The notes under the pieces are model-generated. The model saw only the letters and a program-made list of their open reading frames with translations, made no database searches and was not told the DNA's origin. Both the position numbers and the translations under genes were made by a program. This document shows, piece after piece, positions 34,674 through 46,523 of a DNA stretch of 64,000 nucleotides. Numbering within the stretch: position 1 is the first letter of the stretch; each line of letters begins with the position of its first letter. Source of the stretch: Anaspis maculata (lineage: Eukaryota > Arthropoda > Insecta > Coleoptera > Scraptiidae); contig OX421963.1 in NCBI GenBank assembly GCA_949128115.1, positions 32,781,979-32,845,978 on the forward strand, read 5' to 3'.

Positions 34674-35176
34674 AGGAGACCACAACACAAAATACAAGTT
34701 GATCTGAGATGGAAGAGTTGAAAAAACTAGAACGATTGCATAGGGTCTTGTAATATTACTTAGCTCGTGGCGCGCGCTGCGGTTATAATTAAGAACGACA
34801 ATGACGTCAGAAGGGCAAATTTTCACGGGCTACCTATAGCTACGCACGGGCATACCTGTACCTGATTCCGTTGCCGATGAGACGACGACGGTTTCAATCC
34901 TGCCATAATTATTACTGATTGTTTGAAGACAATGACGTCTGTCAAAACGACAATGGCAATATCAAGACCATGGGAACGTGACAGGTGAAAATTGGAGGTG
35001 AAAATCTAAGTGAAAACATCTTCCCAAGTGACGTCACGATAATATTCTCAAAATGTTTTATTGCGGCTGATCGGACTCGTCTAGAAAACTTAGATTTGTT
35101 CCGTATACTCTTAAACTACCTTCCCCATAAGTTAGCCAAATAAAATATGGACTCGATTTTTGTGTTGTGGTCTCCT
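34674..35176. repeat. 503-bp MITE with TTAA duplication
   Basis: Inverted ends aggagaccacaacacaaaa (34674) and ttttgtgttgtggtctcct (to 35176) are flanked by TTAA at 34670-34673 and 35177-35180, a piggyBac-type target (a TA duplication with longer ends is an alternative). The interior is non-coding. It inserted next to or into the dead reverse transcriptase. Confidence 0.8.
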
Positions 35177-35180
35177 TTAA

Positions 35181-36330
35181 GTATCATCTTGATCATTCAG
35201 TTTCATTCAAACCACACATCATTGAAACCTGAGCGTAGCTATCTTCCAGAAACAGCATGCTACACAAACTGATACCAATGCCAGTAAATGAGGGAGCGAA
35301 TCCTCACACCTTGAGATTATCTGGTGCTAGCTAACCTCGCTAATTGACCATATTAATTATTCAGAGCGCAGTCGCAGATCGGGGAGAGAGACAACCACAT
35401 GTGCTGGGTTGAAACTCCCATAAGAATATGCATGTTGAATGACTTTGTAAAATGATAATTGAAGGTGCAAATTGACAATTTCAACGAATGTATAACATAG
35501 CAAGTGTGTAAAAAGAAATACCTGATCTACTTTTTACCATAATGAAATGGAAAATCTTGCTGTGAAGTTTATGCGAAGCAATTTAGAATGGGGTTTTTGA
35601 ATCCAAAACAATTTCAAATTACCCGCCATATTTTATTGCACAAGTTCCGCTAACGAGAATTTTGACAGCGCTTGAAAGCGAACCGAGCGTCAGCCGTCAC
35701 GTAAAAGTATGGTTAAAAAGGTTAAAACGTCGCAAGAATCAAGAAAACACCTTGAAATCGTGAATTCTGACAGCGACAGCAAAGTTCCGTTTTCTATGCA
35801 TGCTGTGGCGCGCGAGATCTTCTACTGCAGTGCGCATGGTCACAGGCACATACCTAACTTACAAATGACTAGTGGAAGGGGAAAGTGAGAATAATTAATA
35901 TGGTCTATTCAGTGGCAGATTTTGCTGCTCATGCTCAAGAGGCACCGCACCCTATCTCTCTCGAGCCTGGTCGACCGCCTCAAGGGCGCAATTTGATTTC
36001 GCGTACCCAACATTTGCTTGAAGCATGTCAGTAGTCTCCGAAGTTATACGAGTACAAACAAAAATGCAAACGAATGGTAGCCTCATCAATAGTCAAGAAC
36101 GCCCACCAATACCTTCTGATCGAATGCCGCTGGACTACTTTTCTCAGATTAAGTTGCAAGAATAGCTGCTCTGGTCTGTGCCACAATATTTGTTGTCTTG
36201 GAGTGCGATAAGAACAAAGCTCTGGCAATATGTACGCCTCCAAAAATGAGAGGTTTAAAACTGAACGAAAAGATTCCGTGATAAATTCTGGTGGTCTGTT
36301 TTCCACAAGGATAGCAGTTTTTAATGATTT
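35181..36330. other. Non-coding stretch with minor open frames
   Basis: A 59-codon forward frame starts with ATG at 35709 (MVKKVKTSQESRK...) and is unrecognised. A reverse-strand frame at 36028-36336 (102 codons) is also unrecognised. Neither has supporting context. The start may include decayed retroelement DNA. Confidence 0.35.
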
Positions 36331-37260
36331 ATTCATCTATAGGAACTGCCAGCAAGAAACTGGCATCTGACGGTGGTGTTTGTTTTCAGTTAGAATTTGT
36401 CGTCGTTGCCACCAGCGCCAGTTCCTGCTACAATATGTTATTTATTGATTATGCATTATATAGCTGGGGCGCTATATCGGCAGCGAAAAAAAAATTGCAA
36501 AAATAAGCACATTGTGAAGTCGTTTCGCCAATCAGACGCATTGAAATTTTGCGCTCCGCAAAAAATGACTGAAACGTCTCGCAGCGGCGGGCGTCCATTG
36601 GGGTACACAGAACGAAAAACAACGACACACACACACATGACACAGTATACACCATACACACACATTTTCCTATACTCATATTTCAAATGGCCATTTTTAT
36701 TTGTCTGTCAAACTTTTTCCGCATGCCTGAAAAATGTTTAATTATTTTTGCGTTTCATATCGAGAAATGTAGGCAGGCACATCTATATCGCGCCGATATT
36801 TCATTTAAAAAATGTGTCCGAACGGGAGAGAACCGGGCCATCATATATTTATATTCTCGGCGGACGGGCATTGTTTCAGCTGCAGACACAAAAATTCGAT
36901 GTGATTTTTAAATTTAATGAAACAAAACGAACCCATCAAATATGTAAAATATCATTCCTATTTTTTCCCTTGTAATTTTTAAAAACGCTGCAGTTTTATT
37001 TCACGGCCCACACACACATGCACCACCGACATTCCCGACTACATACACAGCCGCCGCTTTTTAAAATCAACATTTCAGATGCGCCCAACTACTAATTGCA
37101 AACGTAAATTCTGCACATATTCGGCAACAACAATGCATCACTCTAACGCGCCATATCTGCATGTGTAGTGTGCGCATTTGTCGACGTTTACTTTTTATTG
37201 CGTATCAGAATGTTTGACCGAAAAGGGGAGAGTGTAACCGCCCCCCCCCCCTTCTTTCAA
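36331..37260. promoter_or_regulatory. Enhancer-like AT-rich block with CA repeats
   Basis: MITE-free block with CA runs at 36626-36638 and 36655-36663, further CA words at 37010, TAAT-rich stretches and a C homopolymer at 37241-37252. Several overlapping 60-114-codon frames on both strands run through the CA repeats and are spurious. Regulatory role inferred from composition only. Confidence 0.3.
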
Positions 37261-38771
37261 CATCTTACATAAAGCAACACGATGAAAACAGAACTAACCA
37301 ACACGAGATGAAAAGAGAACTCAACCACAGCGTATACGAAACAAAAAGATCAACGGCAACCGTTCCCCGCAGATCGGAAGCACACTATTACTTGAGATAA
37401 GAATCTTCACTGAAGATGTCACGCTTCCAAGGTAATATGATGTGGCCACAAATTAATTCATGTGTGAAGTAATACTTGTGTGCCTACATGGGAAACTTTG
37501 TTGCTTGAAATATCTACATTATACAAGGTGATTCATTTCCTTGATGGTTGAAAAAAATTCAACTGTAGGTAGATCTTGTCAAAATGTGAAAACAAGGATG
37601 TGGAACTTCAGCTCTAAATTCTACAGGTGCTGTACACGACTGGAGGTGGTATCGTGAATTCACGTTCAAACGTCCAAAAGGGGCCAGACCATGGCCTGCG
37701 ACGGTGTACAGGGTCGATATACGTACACAGACCAACCTATGCTTGGTCCCATGTAACGTTAAGTGCACACGACATGTAAAAATTCTTAGTTTTATCGAAG
37801 ATTTGCAAAAAAATATGGCCAGGCATTCATTCTCCGCCACCAGATTTTACAGAAACAGTCACATTTTGTCTGTAGTCCTCTCAGCTTTTCATTCACTTCT
37901 CGGATCACTTCAGGTATCAAGTTTTTAGTTTCTGGTTCCATCAACGTGGAATTTATAAAAATAGGAACATTTTGGCAACGCTAGCAGCGAATAGCGTATC
38001 AAATTTGCCCAAAATATTTCGAGATATAATTATAAAAACTTTCAACTGGTGCAAACTGCAAACTCAACTTTGTTTTTAAAAAGCTTTCATAGCTTGAGGA
38101 AATCTTAATAATGAAGGGTAAGAAATTGAAGAATCTTGACACCCTTGGGAAAGATGTTTGGGAATTGAAGTATCTCCTTAGAGAACCTGAGAACCTGCAC
38201 ATTTAAAAGATTCGCTTGATATCTTTGGATCTTGGATAAGACCTTGAGACATTTGGAATTTCTTGTTGAGGATATCGAAGAACTTCACAGAAAACCCGCT
38301 TATTTTTTGATGGTCTACTTTTCGAGGTCGTAAAATCCTGTAGCTTTGAGAATGAGTGCTTTGGGTCTCGGCGGGAAACTCGAACTTTGAGAGGCTCAGC
38401 TTTGGTTTTGCTCAACAAAAATCATGATTTGGCTCGTGTTTAGAGAACTATTCCGACAGTTCAAATAACAAAAATGAGAACACATTCAATTATGCATAAG
38501 GCTGAATCTGAATTTCAATTCATGAAACTTTCGAATCTTGAGCAAGATTTTGCTTTTGGTAACTCAAATCTGAATCAATTATTAACGCGATGCTTTTGTA
38601 TCTAACTTTTCAACAAAAATTCTAAATTTCCGCCTCTTTCGACCTCTGTCTACCTTTTCATCAATAATTTATTGAACAACATGATTTTTTAATATATCGA
38701 TTCTTTTATACCACGTATACGCCATGTAAGTGCGGAAATCTTTGAAATAAAATATGTATAAGAGTAACACA
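37261..38771. other. Non-coding stretch
   Basis: An orphan end tatacaaggtgattcatttc at 37522-37541 resembles the ends of TA foldbacks such as the one at 40745, but no partner was found. Reverse-strand frames at 37559-37840 and 38203-38418 are unrecognised. Confidence 0.45.
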
Positions 38772-39571
38772 CATGGGCGCCCGCAGGATTTTTGTCAGGG
38801 GGGGGCAAAAAGCTTTAGTTAGACATACCTACCTGGCCTAATTTGCGAAGTCCTTTAGATTAGCGCCGCAGGCGAAAATTTTTTCGAATAATAATAATAA
38901 TGGTGATAATAATTATTGTGCGAAAAATAAGGAAATATATTTGAAAATTGAACTTAACTTTAGAGAAATTTATTAAAATTTGTAATTTTGTACAAAATGT
39001 ATAAAAATTTACTTCAAAATAGCCAGGTCAATAGTTACACTCGTTCATTATCTTGAAAAAACCCCTAGTCTTTTAAACCAGAGGTTTAGAAAATTTAAGG
39101 CAGAGGCAGAGGGTAGGCACAGCGGCAGCCCTCTGCCCCCACCAGTCTGCAGCTTTTTAGTGGCTTATTAGTTCTTAGAAATGTTTTGATAATAAACTGC
39201 TTTTAATCCAAAGCTCTTTACAGTGTTTATACCAAACGGAAAAAATAACATAATCATTTCACCCTATATTGGGCAGTGGAGCTGGTAGCTGGAATGCCCA
39301 AATTGCAGATCGTTACCTACCTACCTACCTATCTACCTATTTTATGACTTTACGGGTAGCTATCTAATTTAGTTAGAAGCCTAATGAAATTTCAAATTGC
39401 TCTAACAATTCAAGAAAATGTAAATTACCTTCTCAAAGATTTTTCTTTCGAAAATGAATTTTTTTTTCTTTCTCGAAAAAAAAAATTTTTTGTAAGGAAG
39501 AATTTATTCAGCTGCTCCGGAGCCAGGGGGGGGCAAGTGCCCCCCCTTGCCCCCCCCTCCGGGCGCCCATG
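38772..39571. mobile_element. Non-autonomous hAT element (800 bp)
   Basis: Ends catgggcgcccgcaggattt (38772) and its counterpart ending cgggcgcccatg (39571) are inverted over the first 12 bp. A perfect 8-bp duplication, gtaacaca, lies at 38764-38771 and 39572-39579. An 8-bp duplication with a CA...GGGCG terminus is diagnostic of hAT transposons. Both ends carry G or C homopolymers (ggggggggc; cccccccttg). The interior holds TACC/TATC repeats and no transposase. Confidence 0.9.
39312..39342. repeat. TACC/TATC tetranucleotide repeat
   Basis: About six tetranucleotide units (cctacctacctacctatctacctat) inside the hAT element. Confidence 0.8.
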
Positions 39572-39579
39572 GTAACACA

Positions 39580-40742
39580 GTTACGTGTTACGTACAAGAC
39601 TTGTCGTCAACAATAATTCCCAGATGTAGGAGTGTCATAGATATATCTTTGGAATATCGAACACGCCAACATATCTAATTAAATAATTTCCTAGTAAAAA
39701 CATATTCCCGTGAAATTGCAAACGGCTTAACAAAATAAACGCGACATGTGATACCGCCGTGATGTCTATAATCAATATACGTGAAGCTATTTCCATATTT
39801 AATTATATTATGCATGGTAAGAGGAAGAGAAAACCACATCCGGACTATTAATAGGTCGTATTTTATCGCTTAATAGGTAGATGCATTATGAGAAAACGAG
39901 CTGTATCTAGGCAAAACTGTATTCAGAGAGGCTAGTCCAGACAATGCATATAATTTAGCGAAATATATTATAAAATATCTCCAATTTGTACCTACCATAT
40001 AACGATAAATTATTAGTCTGCAAGGAGCCGCGCCAGAATAACCAGTAGTGAGAATTCCCACACACACACCAGGATATTAAATTCGAACTTGGTCTTGGTT
40101 TTATAATAAATGAACCAGCAAAACAACATGTGATAATAAAATGTAATTCATAAGAAAGCTCTGTACCTAGACGCAATGTCCGTTATTAAGATGAAATTAC
40201 AAGGAACAAATAATAATTAAATAAAACATTACAATATTAATGGATTTTAGATTAGACGTGGGAAAGTGAAAACAAGCGCACATATACCTACTCGGAAGAT
40301 TGTGTTGTGTGGTACTGGAATTTTTTGAAAATAAACGAACGAAAAAAAGATTTCATCTACTCAGCACTACTTTCGAGGTCTCGCTCGCCATAATAGTTAT
40401 TAGCTTCGGGTTTCTGGATGAGAGAAATACTTCATCTCGAGTTATTAGACGCTAATCTGCAATAACCGGAACCAGCATATATGGGGGGCCGCTCGCGTAT
40501 GAGTCTGTTTGACTTGTTCGTCCGTTTTCAATAATTGCGAGTTTTTAATTTTATACTCTCCTTTTCGCGAAATATGCTACCGCCACCACCACCACCATTG
40601 TAATAATGATTTCTATTTGCTTCAAACTTTGGCCACATCCAGACGAAATGAATTCAACCTATTAAAATTCCCGCGCAGAATTTGTTCGCAAAATTTTAAT
40701 AAACGCCGATAGAAGCGAGGCACTCACTGCTGCACACATACA
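39580..40742. promoter_or_regulatory. Enhancer-like AT-rich block
   Basis: MITE-free, rich in TAAT and TATTA words, with a CCACCACCACCACCA run at 40583-40597. No coding signal. Regulatory role inferred from composition. Confidence 0.25.
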
Positions 40743-40744
40743 TA

Positions 40745-41817
40745 CCGGGTGATCATTTAAAAACTATCCACCTGCAATATCTCCCGATTCCTAGTGCAAA
40801 AGTCTTTGAGCAAAAACAGGTCGATTTTTATATTGAGTGGGACATCTAAAATTTACATTGGAGAATTTATATCTTGAGCCCCCTCGCCCCCACTCACCCC
40901 AACTTTGAAATTTCAAATGACACCACCTACTTTGAGATACATCAAATGAAAGAGAATTAAATTCTCTATCTAAAAAAAATATTTCGAAATTTTTCAACCC
41001 TACCCCCCGTTCTTTCTAAAATTCTCTGCGTGTCCAAGTTAATATTCTTGACCTCCATTTCCCTTCAATACAGTCAACGTAATCCGGCACAGCATCAAAA
41101 GAGAAAATTTTCTATGAAAAAAGTGCCACCCAAATTCACCCCTTCGCTCCCCCCACCTGACCTTAAAAATCTAAAATGTCAATATCCACTTTGTAATACA
41201 TCAAATTGAAGGAAATTGAATTTTTTTCATGAAAACGATTTTTCACAATTTTCAAAGCATTTCCCCCCTAGAATACTCCAAATGACCAAGTTATTGGGGG
41301 AGGGGTAGAAAATCCAAAAAAAAATTCTTTTCAGATAGAGAATTCATTTTCCTTCAATTTGATGTATCACAAAGTAGGTGGTGTTTTGTCAAAGGGAGTT
41401 TAGTTGGGGGAGAGCAAAGGGGTGAATTTGGGTAGCACTTTTCCTATCGAAAATTATCTTTTTTGATGCTATCTAGGATAACGCCGACTAAATTGAGAAA
41501 AAAATTAGGGGTCCAGAATATAAAATGGGACAGTTAGAGAATTTTTAGAAAAAAGGGGGTGGGGTTCAAAATTTTGGAAATATTTTTTCCAGAAAGAAAA
41601 TTTAATTCTCTTCAATTTGATGTATCGCAAGGTAGTTAGTGTCATTTGAAATTTCAAAGTTGGGGTGAGTGGGGGCGAGGGGGGTGAATATAGAAATTTG
41701 CCAATGTATGTTTTGAATGTCCCTCTCGATATAAAAATCGACCTGTTTTTGCTCGAAGAAATTTTGACTAAGAATCGGGAGTTATTGCAGGTGGATAGTT
41801 TTCAAATGATCACCCGG
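40745..41817. repeat. 1.07-kb near-loopless TA-flanked foldback
   Basis: Ends ccgggtgatcatttaaaaac (40745) and its counterpart ending caaatgatcacccgg (41817) are flanked by TA at 40743-40744 and 41818-41819. The two arms (about 530 bp each) meet near 41283 with almost no loop. Each arm carries two versions of one module (a tttcatttgatgtatc / gatacatcaaatgaaa word next to C- or G-rich blocks), so the element is a palindrome made of repeated palindromic modules. No coding capacity; Tc1/mariner-type target. Confidence 0.85.
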
Positions 41818-41819
41818 TA

Positions 41820-42923
41820 CATGCGGCTCTACAGTGGGATTTGTTCGAATGTGGTTCGTTCGGTCCAGAGGTACTAACCTGATGTAAAAAAGACGGGAAT
41901 TTAGTCGAATCAAGGCCCGTGAAAATTGAATACTGTTTATGTTTGTATGGTATCACGACAAATGAAGCCAAGGGATTCTCGAGCATTCTTCAATGGGAGT
42001 GTTTAGGTAAAGCTTATCGTAGATGGCAGCGTTGTTCTATAGGCGATTTACATTTAAAAAACGCTACCTGGTGTAGAACTCGGTACTTGATCGTGCAGGA
42101 ATTTTTTGAGAGGAACACCCATACTGGGACGTCCAGTAGCCTAGGTATGCACTAGTAGATACTTGCAATACCCACATCAATGACATGAAATTTGACACGT
42201 AGGAAAAATGTAAACGGGGGTCTGCTTTTGTGTCCCATTTGATCTTGTGAATAGCGTATTTGGCAGGCTACTAGCAGATCTAGTTTCAGAGCTGAGGGGC
42301 TGGAAGACTGCGCTACTAGCAATGCATTGCAGTTGCGGTGGAAAAATTGCGACTGGTGACTGTTTACATTACACCTTCCGCAGTCAGATGCAAGCATGGT
42401 ATGCTGCTTTGCCAGTAGTTCTCGCCCCTGCCATTCCTGCCATTCAGTGCCTGCTGACTGATCCCCCAATCCCCAATGGGTCACAAAGCGAGCCTAAACC
42501 TGGATCTTGACTGTGGGGACGCAACAAACGTTTGCGTACCAATTACAAAGGTAGCGAGCTGTAGAATATAGAATGCGGATCTCCATGTGAGGTCTAAGCA
42601 GAAAATCTTTGGAAAAAGGAGACTGACGACGCAACCAGCCCAAGGTGACCTTTCTGGCGTGCCAACAGTTGGTGTGTGCGAAGGACTCGGTCCAAAATCG
42701 CTGTTGCTGTTCCTTGGGTGAAAGCTAGGTATGATGCAGAGGAAAGTCTGCGATGACGCTGATCATCGATGTAAGGAAGGCCCAATAAAAGGCCTGCGGG
42801 GTCTCAAGGGTTCACAGCAACAAAAAATTTGCGGCAGTGCATTGACAAGGCAGCAAGCGACAGATTTGACGTGTCTTCAACTGACGTAAGTGACGTGACA
42901 GCCAACGTTGCCTGACGGCAACT
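41820..42923. other. Non-coding stretch, nothing distinctive
   Basis: Overlapping open frames at 42152-42510 on both strands are unrecognised and not called. No repeat ends were found. Confidence 0.45.
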
Positions 42924-43232
42924 TAGACCTCTTCAAACAAATAATTTTCTAAATCTTCGTACACAAATGGACCATTTTTCCCCATAAGATCAATTAATCG
43001 CCTATACACCCGTTTTCCTGCCCACAATGTCCGAAACAAGAGCAGAACTAAAAGATCGTGGCAACCTTCCAACAGTATATCACAATATTTTTCAATGCTA
43101 CTTGGAGAATGCCCCTGACGTGGGAAAACGGGAAGAAGTCCTCGGAGTTCGGAATTTTCATATCGTGTAGGTACTGAACACTGGAAAGGGCTTGTTGATA
43201 ATGGGATCAGTAAGTCAATAAAGATACTAGAG
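42924..43232 (-). CDS. Exon-like open frame, weakly CARD-like (tentative)
   Basis: Reverse-strand frame open for about 100 codons and ending in TAA at 42926-42924. An acceptor-like CCAGTGTTCAG sits at about 43183-43173. The C-terminal part is amphipathic (RRLIDLMGKNGPFVYEDLEN), and the L-I-D-L ... N-G-P-x-x-Y pattern is reminiscent of helices 4-5 of CARD domains; no full domain can be aligned. No ATG precedes it, so it could only be a 3' exon or fragment. The opposite strand carries a 47-codon ATG frame over 43027-43169, so at least one of the two is a shadow. Confidence 0.2.
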
Positions 43233-43419
43233 CAGAAATAAGCTTATTTTCAGAAAAATCACATGCACAGTGATATCAATGACGTAGCCAAGCAGGTAGT
43301 GGATGATTTTAGAGAGATTTATCATCCATTGACCACCACTCAAGAGCTTCTGTCAATTCCACGACCATTTTCACGCACGACGAAGGATGGTGAATTTTCA
43401 ACAAGTTGAATTTTGATTC

Positions 43420-44760
43420 GCGTTCCCACAGCCTGATTTAATTAAATAATGAAAAATCTAGGGGGCTCCCGCAGAGGGTGTTTAAATTCGACCATTGTTC
43501 AAGCACTCACCACATGAAAGCTATGCAGCTTTCAACGATGGTGGTGTAGATATTTTACGATTCTCGAGTCTCCGATGCCAGGTTCATCATCGCCCAATTT
43601 GTGCTTCTTCTGTGATGCTCCCTCCTCCATGCCAAAAGCGACATGGAAGACTAGCATTTTGCCAGTATCCAGCTTCTCAAATTGAACATATCATCCCACC
43701 CAGAGTTTCTTTTTTTTGTGGCGCGCGCGGCGCTCATTTCTCTTAAGAATAATAAAAGGTTCTCCATCAGCGAATAATAATGAGATTTTTCAATCGATAC
43801 ACACCGGCGTTGATTTATTCACTTGGCACAATCGGTTTAATGCATCTACGTCACTCGAAATGAATTTATTGTAACGCTCGCGCTCTCTGGTGCGGGGTGG
43901 TATGGAGGTTGGTGGTATGACTTATAGTTCTCGGCTCGCTCACTTGTAATATCTTCAACATCTATACAAACGTATTTTCCGAAATGGGCTCCGCGTATTA
44001 TGTTTATATTATTCGAAAAAATGATAAATACTGCCGTACGATGGTGTACCTACACAAAACCCGTTCCGTACTAACGCCGAGAAAGAAGGCATTGTTGGCG
44101 TTCGAATTTACGACACATAATTTAATATTTAATACAGTATTAAAATAATCCCGCATTTAATTCAGGGGATTTGAAAATGCAGCAGCAGCAGCGCACCGTG
44201 GGCCTTAATCGCGGGGATTATGTGAGTCTTTGAAAAAGGAAAAAAGAAGAATTGAAGTGAGAGAGTGAGGGACAAAGAAAGAGAGAGGGGGAAAGAACAT
44301 AATGATAATCATTAATGAGTATTGGTGGATCATCTGCCCAGTGCCTAGCTAGGCATAAACCAGCACGCCAGTGAATGTTGCTCAGTTACTTACATGCCTT
44401 TAAAATGTATTATTATACAACAATCATCCACAAATGGTCTCGGAATAAAAGTTATAATATTTAATGATAACGACCATGAACCCGTTTTCTTGTCGGGATA
44501 TTAAAATAATAAAAATAATTACCGAGGCAGCAGCAACAGCGTCTGCGGCTCTCTGATGCGACCGACCAGCGGCGCGCCTAAAAATACTTTTATTCAATAC
44601 AATGTAAATGCCCCATTAGATGATGGGACTTTTTGTGTTTTCAAAAGGATTGAATGTTTTACATCGCAGCTGTTATCGCCATTAGAACATTGTATTTACA
44701 TGGTCAGTGGCGTAGTTAATCTCAGCTTGCCGCTTCGTAACTCACTGTGAAAATCTACTC
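43420..44760. promoter_or_regulatory. Enhancer-like block with GAGA tract
   Basis: MITE-free DNA with cagcagcagcagcgc at 44180-44194 and a purine tract gagagtgagggacaaagaaagagagaggggg at 44261-44291. TATTA/TAAT words are frequent at 44110-44160 and 44450-44520. A lone cagtggcgta at 44705 matches the terminus at 63306. No coding signal. Confidence 0.3.
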
Positions 44761-44763
44761 CAT

Positions 44764-44814
44764 TGCCGTCAACAAATGCCTGCCGTTAACAAATGCCTGC
44801 CGTCAACAAATGCC
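44764..44814. repeat. 17-bp tandem repeat, three units
   Basis: Three units of tgccgtcaacaaatgcc, the middle one with a single C to T change. Confidence 0.9.
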
Positions 44815-44981
44815 AAAAGTTTCTATGACAACGTCTGCTTGTCCGTCACTGACAGGCTCGCTATCATCCTTCAATTTAAGGTTACTATAAATGGACAGTC
44901 GATGGCACTTCATCACCATTACCATTGCTGATGTCATTCGAACAGGCCCTGCTTTTTACACAAGCAGTGGTACCTTACCTA

Positions 44982-45171
44982 TTAAGGATGGACTTAACTG
45001 GTGAAATAAGGCGTTGAGGAACCAATTTCAGCAAGCTCATTTCCCAACTGAAATTCACCATTCAGCTCTTTTCCGAAAGCTACAGTTGTACTATGAATTG
45101 GGCCTAAGAACATTTTCAGGATGAAATAAAAATTGAAACGCCTTATTGCACCAATTCAACTTCATCCCTGA
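44982..45171. repeat. Divergent copy of the TTAAGGACGG palindromic MITE
   Basis: Starts ttaaggatggacttaactgg with tgaaataaggcgtt following, and ends with the inverted aacgccttattgcaccaatt...catccctgat. It shares end words and inner taagcgtt-type sequence with the copies at 46301 and 55592 but is more diverged. TTAA survives on the left only. Confidence 0.6.
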
Positions 45172-45549
45172 TCAATTTTGAATACGTTTCTGCACCAAGT
45201 GGTACGCCGCCGCCGCCACTGTTTCGACGGTGTCGCCAGTACAAAATTCGAACCACCACTGGAATAATAGGGTCCGCGTGGCACGCCGTGGCGCGATGAA
45301 AAGTATTATTAATTTCATTGGGAAACAGGTCGCCGATATAGAAATAAACAATGCGAGAGATACATTTTTAATTGAAAACATAAACCCCGGTATCAGCGGC
45401 ATTGAATGCGTAAATTAAATGCTGAATCTGGCATCGTTTCTGCATACACACTGTGGCCTTGCATTTGCAACAATTTTAATGAATTCACGTTCACTAGCAT
45501 CTCACTAATAACCGTTCATTCATATGCGTGTGTAACATACCGATAAAGC
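45172..45549. other. Spacer
   Basis: Small gccgccgccgcc patch at 45209-45218; no gene recognised. Reverse- and forward-strand frames over 45172-45418 mirror each other. Confidence 0.45.
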
Positions 45550-46230
45550 ATGAGCCCGTGTTTTGAACGCGAATTTTCGGCCGGGACTTTTGATCAGAGG
45601 GAGTTCCAGAGGTTGAGAACATCGCTCAACAAGGATATTCAACAGACACATCCACAGTACGCTAGAGGAATTGGGGGAGACACCAGAGATAAACCCAAAC
45701 AATTCTGATCTTCGTGAAAACGCGGGGTTCAAACGACCAAAAACTCAAAGATTGGACTTTCAGCAGGAAGGTGAATCATTTGTCGACTGGTTTTCGAAGT
45801 CTTTTGCTACTTCCACCAACTCCTCCAACTCGTCGCTTTCTTGTAGTTTCTGGTCATAGTGCCAACCATCATGAAGTTGATGATCTGGGTCCTGCATGGG
45901 TCCTGACCAGATGCAGATCATCTTTATTCTCATGTCAAGGACGTTCCGTTCAACAACTGCTCGGAAGGTTTCTTGCGTTTGGCCGGTGTTCAAAAGAAGG
46001 GCAACAGATCGGACACAGCAAATTATAGACTCATTTTCCTGCTGTGCAACTTTTTTAAGAGTGTTTGAGTGAGACCATTTTGCTTAGCGATAGTGTGATA
46101 GATACTCACATCGTCATGTGTCGCACACCATCACAGTCCACCAGCTTTATAAAGAATCATTCCGCCACCGGTAATTTCAACAAGGCATTCGCTTGCTGTG
46201 ACCCACATGGTGAGGTGAGAACTGCGGCTT
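45550..46230. other. Coding-like fragments on both strands, unresolved
   Basis: Forward: an ATG at 45550 opens 52 codons (MSPCFEREFSAGTFDQREFQ...) to a TGA at about 45708, and the next frame continues to 45859. Reverse: an open frame of about 122 codons runs from 46127 to a TGA at 45760, with an alternating Leu/Val-rich stretch (SIICCVRSVALLLN) followed by an acidic tail (ELEELVEVAKDFEN); upstream, across one TGA, it continues as TASECLVEITGGGMILYKAG to an ATG near 46216. The reverse reading has an armadillo/HEAT-like flavour. I recognise neither, and either could be chance or pseudogene. Confidence 0.2.
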
Positions 46231-46300
46231 TATCCTGAGGATTTTTTTTTAGAAATGGACAAACTAAAACCAAAACAAAATCGTTCAAGTACTCCACTAT

Positions 46301-46523
46301 TAAGGACGGAGTTGAATTTGTAAAATAAGCGTTGCGAAATCAATCCGTCTGGGTTTATTCCTTGACGGATTTTTACCATTTTGGTATCTTTCGAAAGCTA
46401 CAAAGATGTAGTTACTTTGGTTTGAGCCCATTGGCATTTCAAAATGGTAAAAATCCGTCAAGGAATAAACCCACACGGATTGATTTCGCAACGCATATTT
46501 TACCAATTCAACACCGTCCTTAA
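46301..46523. repeat. Palindromic MITE, TTAAGGACGG family
   Basis: Arms of about 85 bp (ttaaggacggagttgaattt... and complement ending ...caacaccgtccttaa) pair almost perfectly, including gcgttgcgaaatcaatccgt and ggtttattccttgacgga. TTAA stands at both ends (46301-46304, 46520-46523), suggesting a piggyBac-type TTAA target. No coding capacity. Confidence 0.85.

Noticed and set aside
36456..36741. Overlapping frames on both strands
   Set aside because: All run through CA repeats and translate them as Thr/His or Cys/Val runs.
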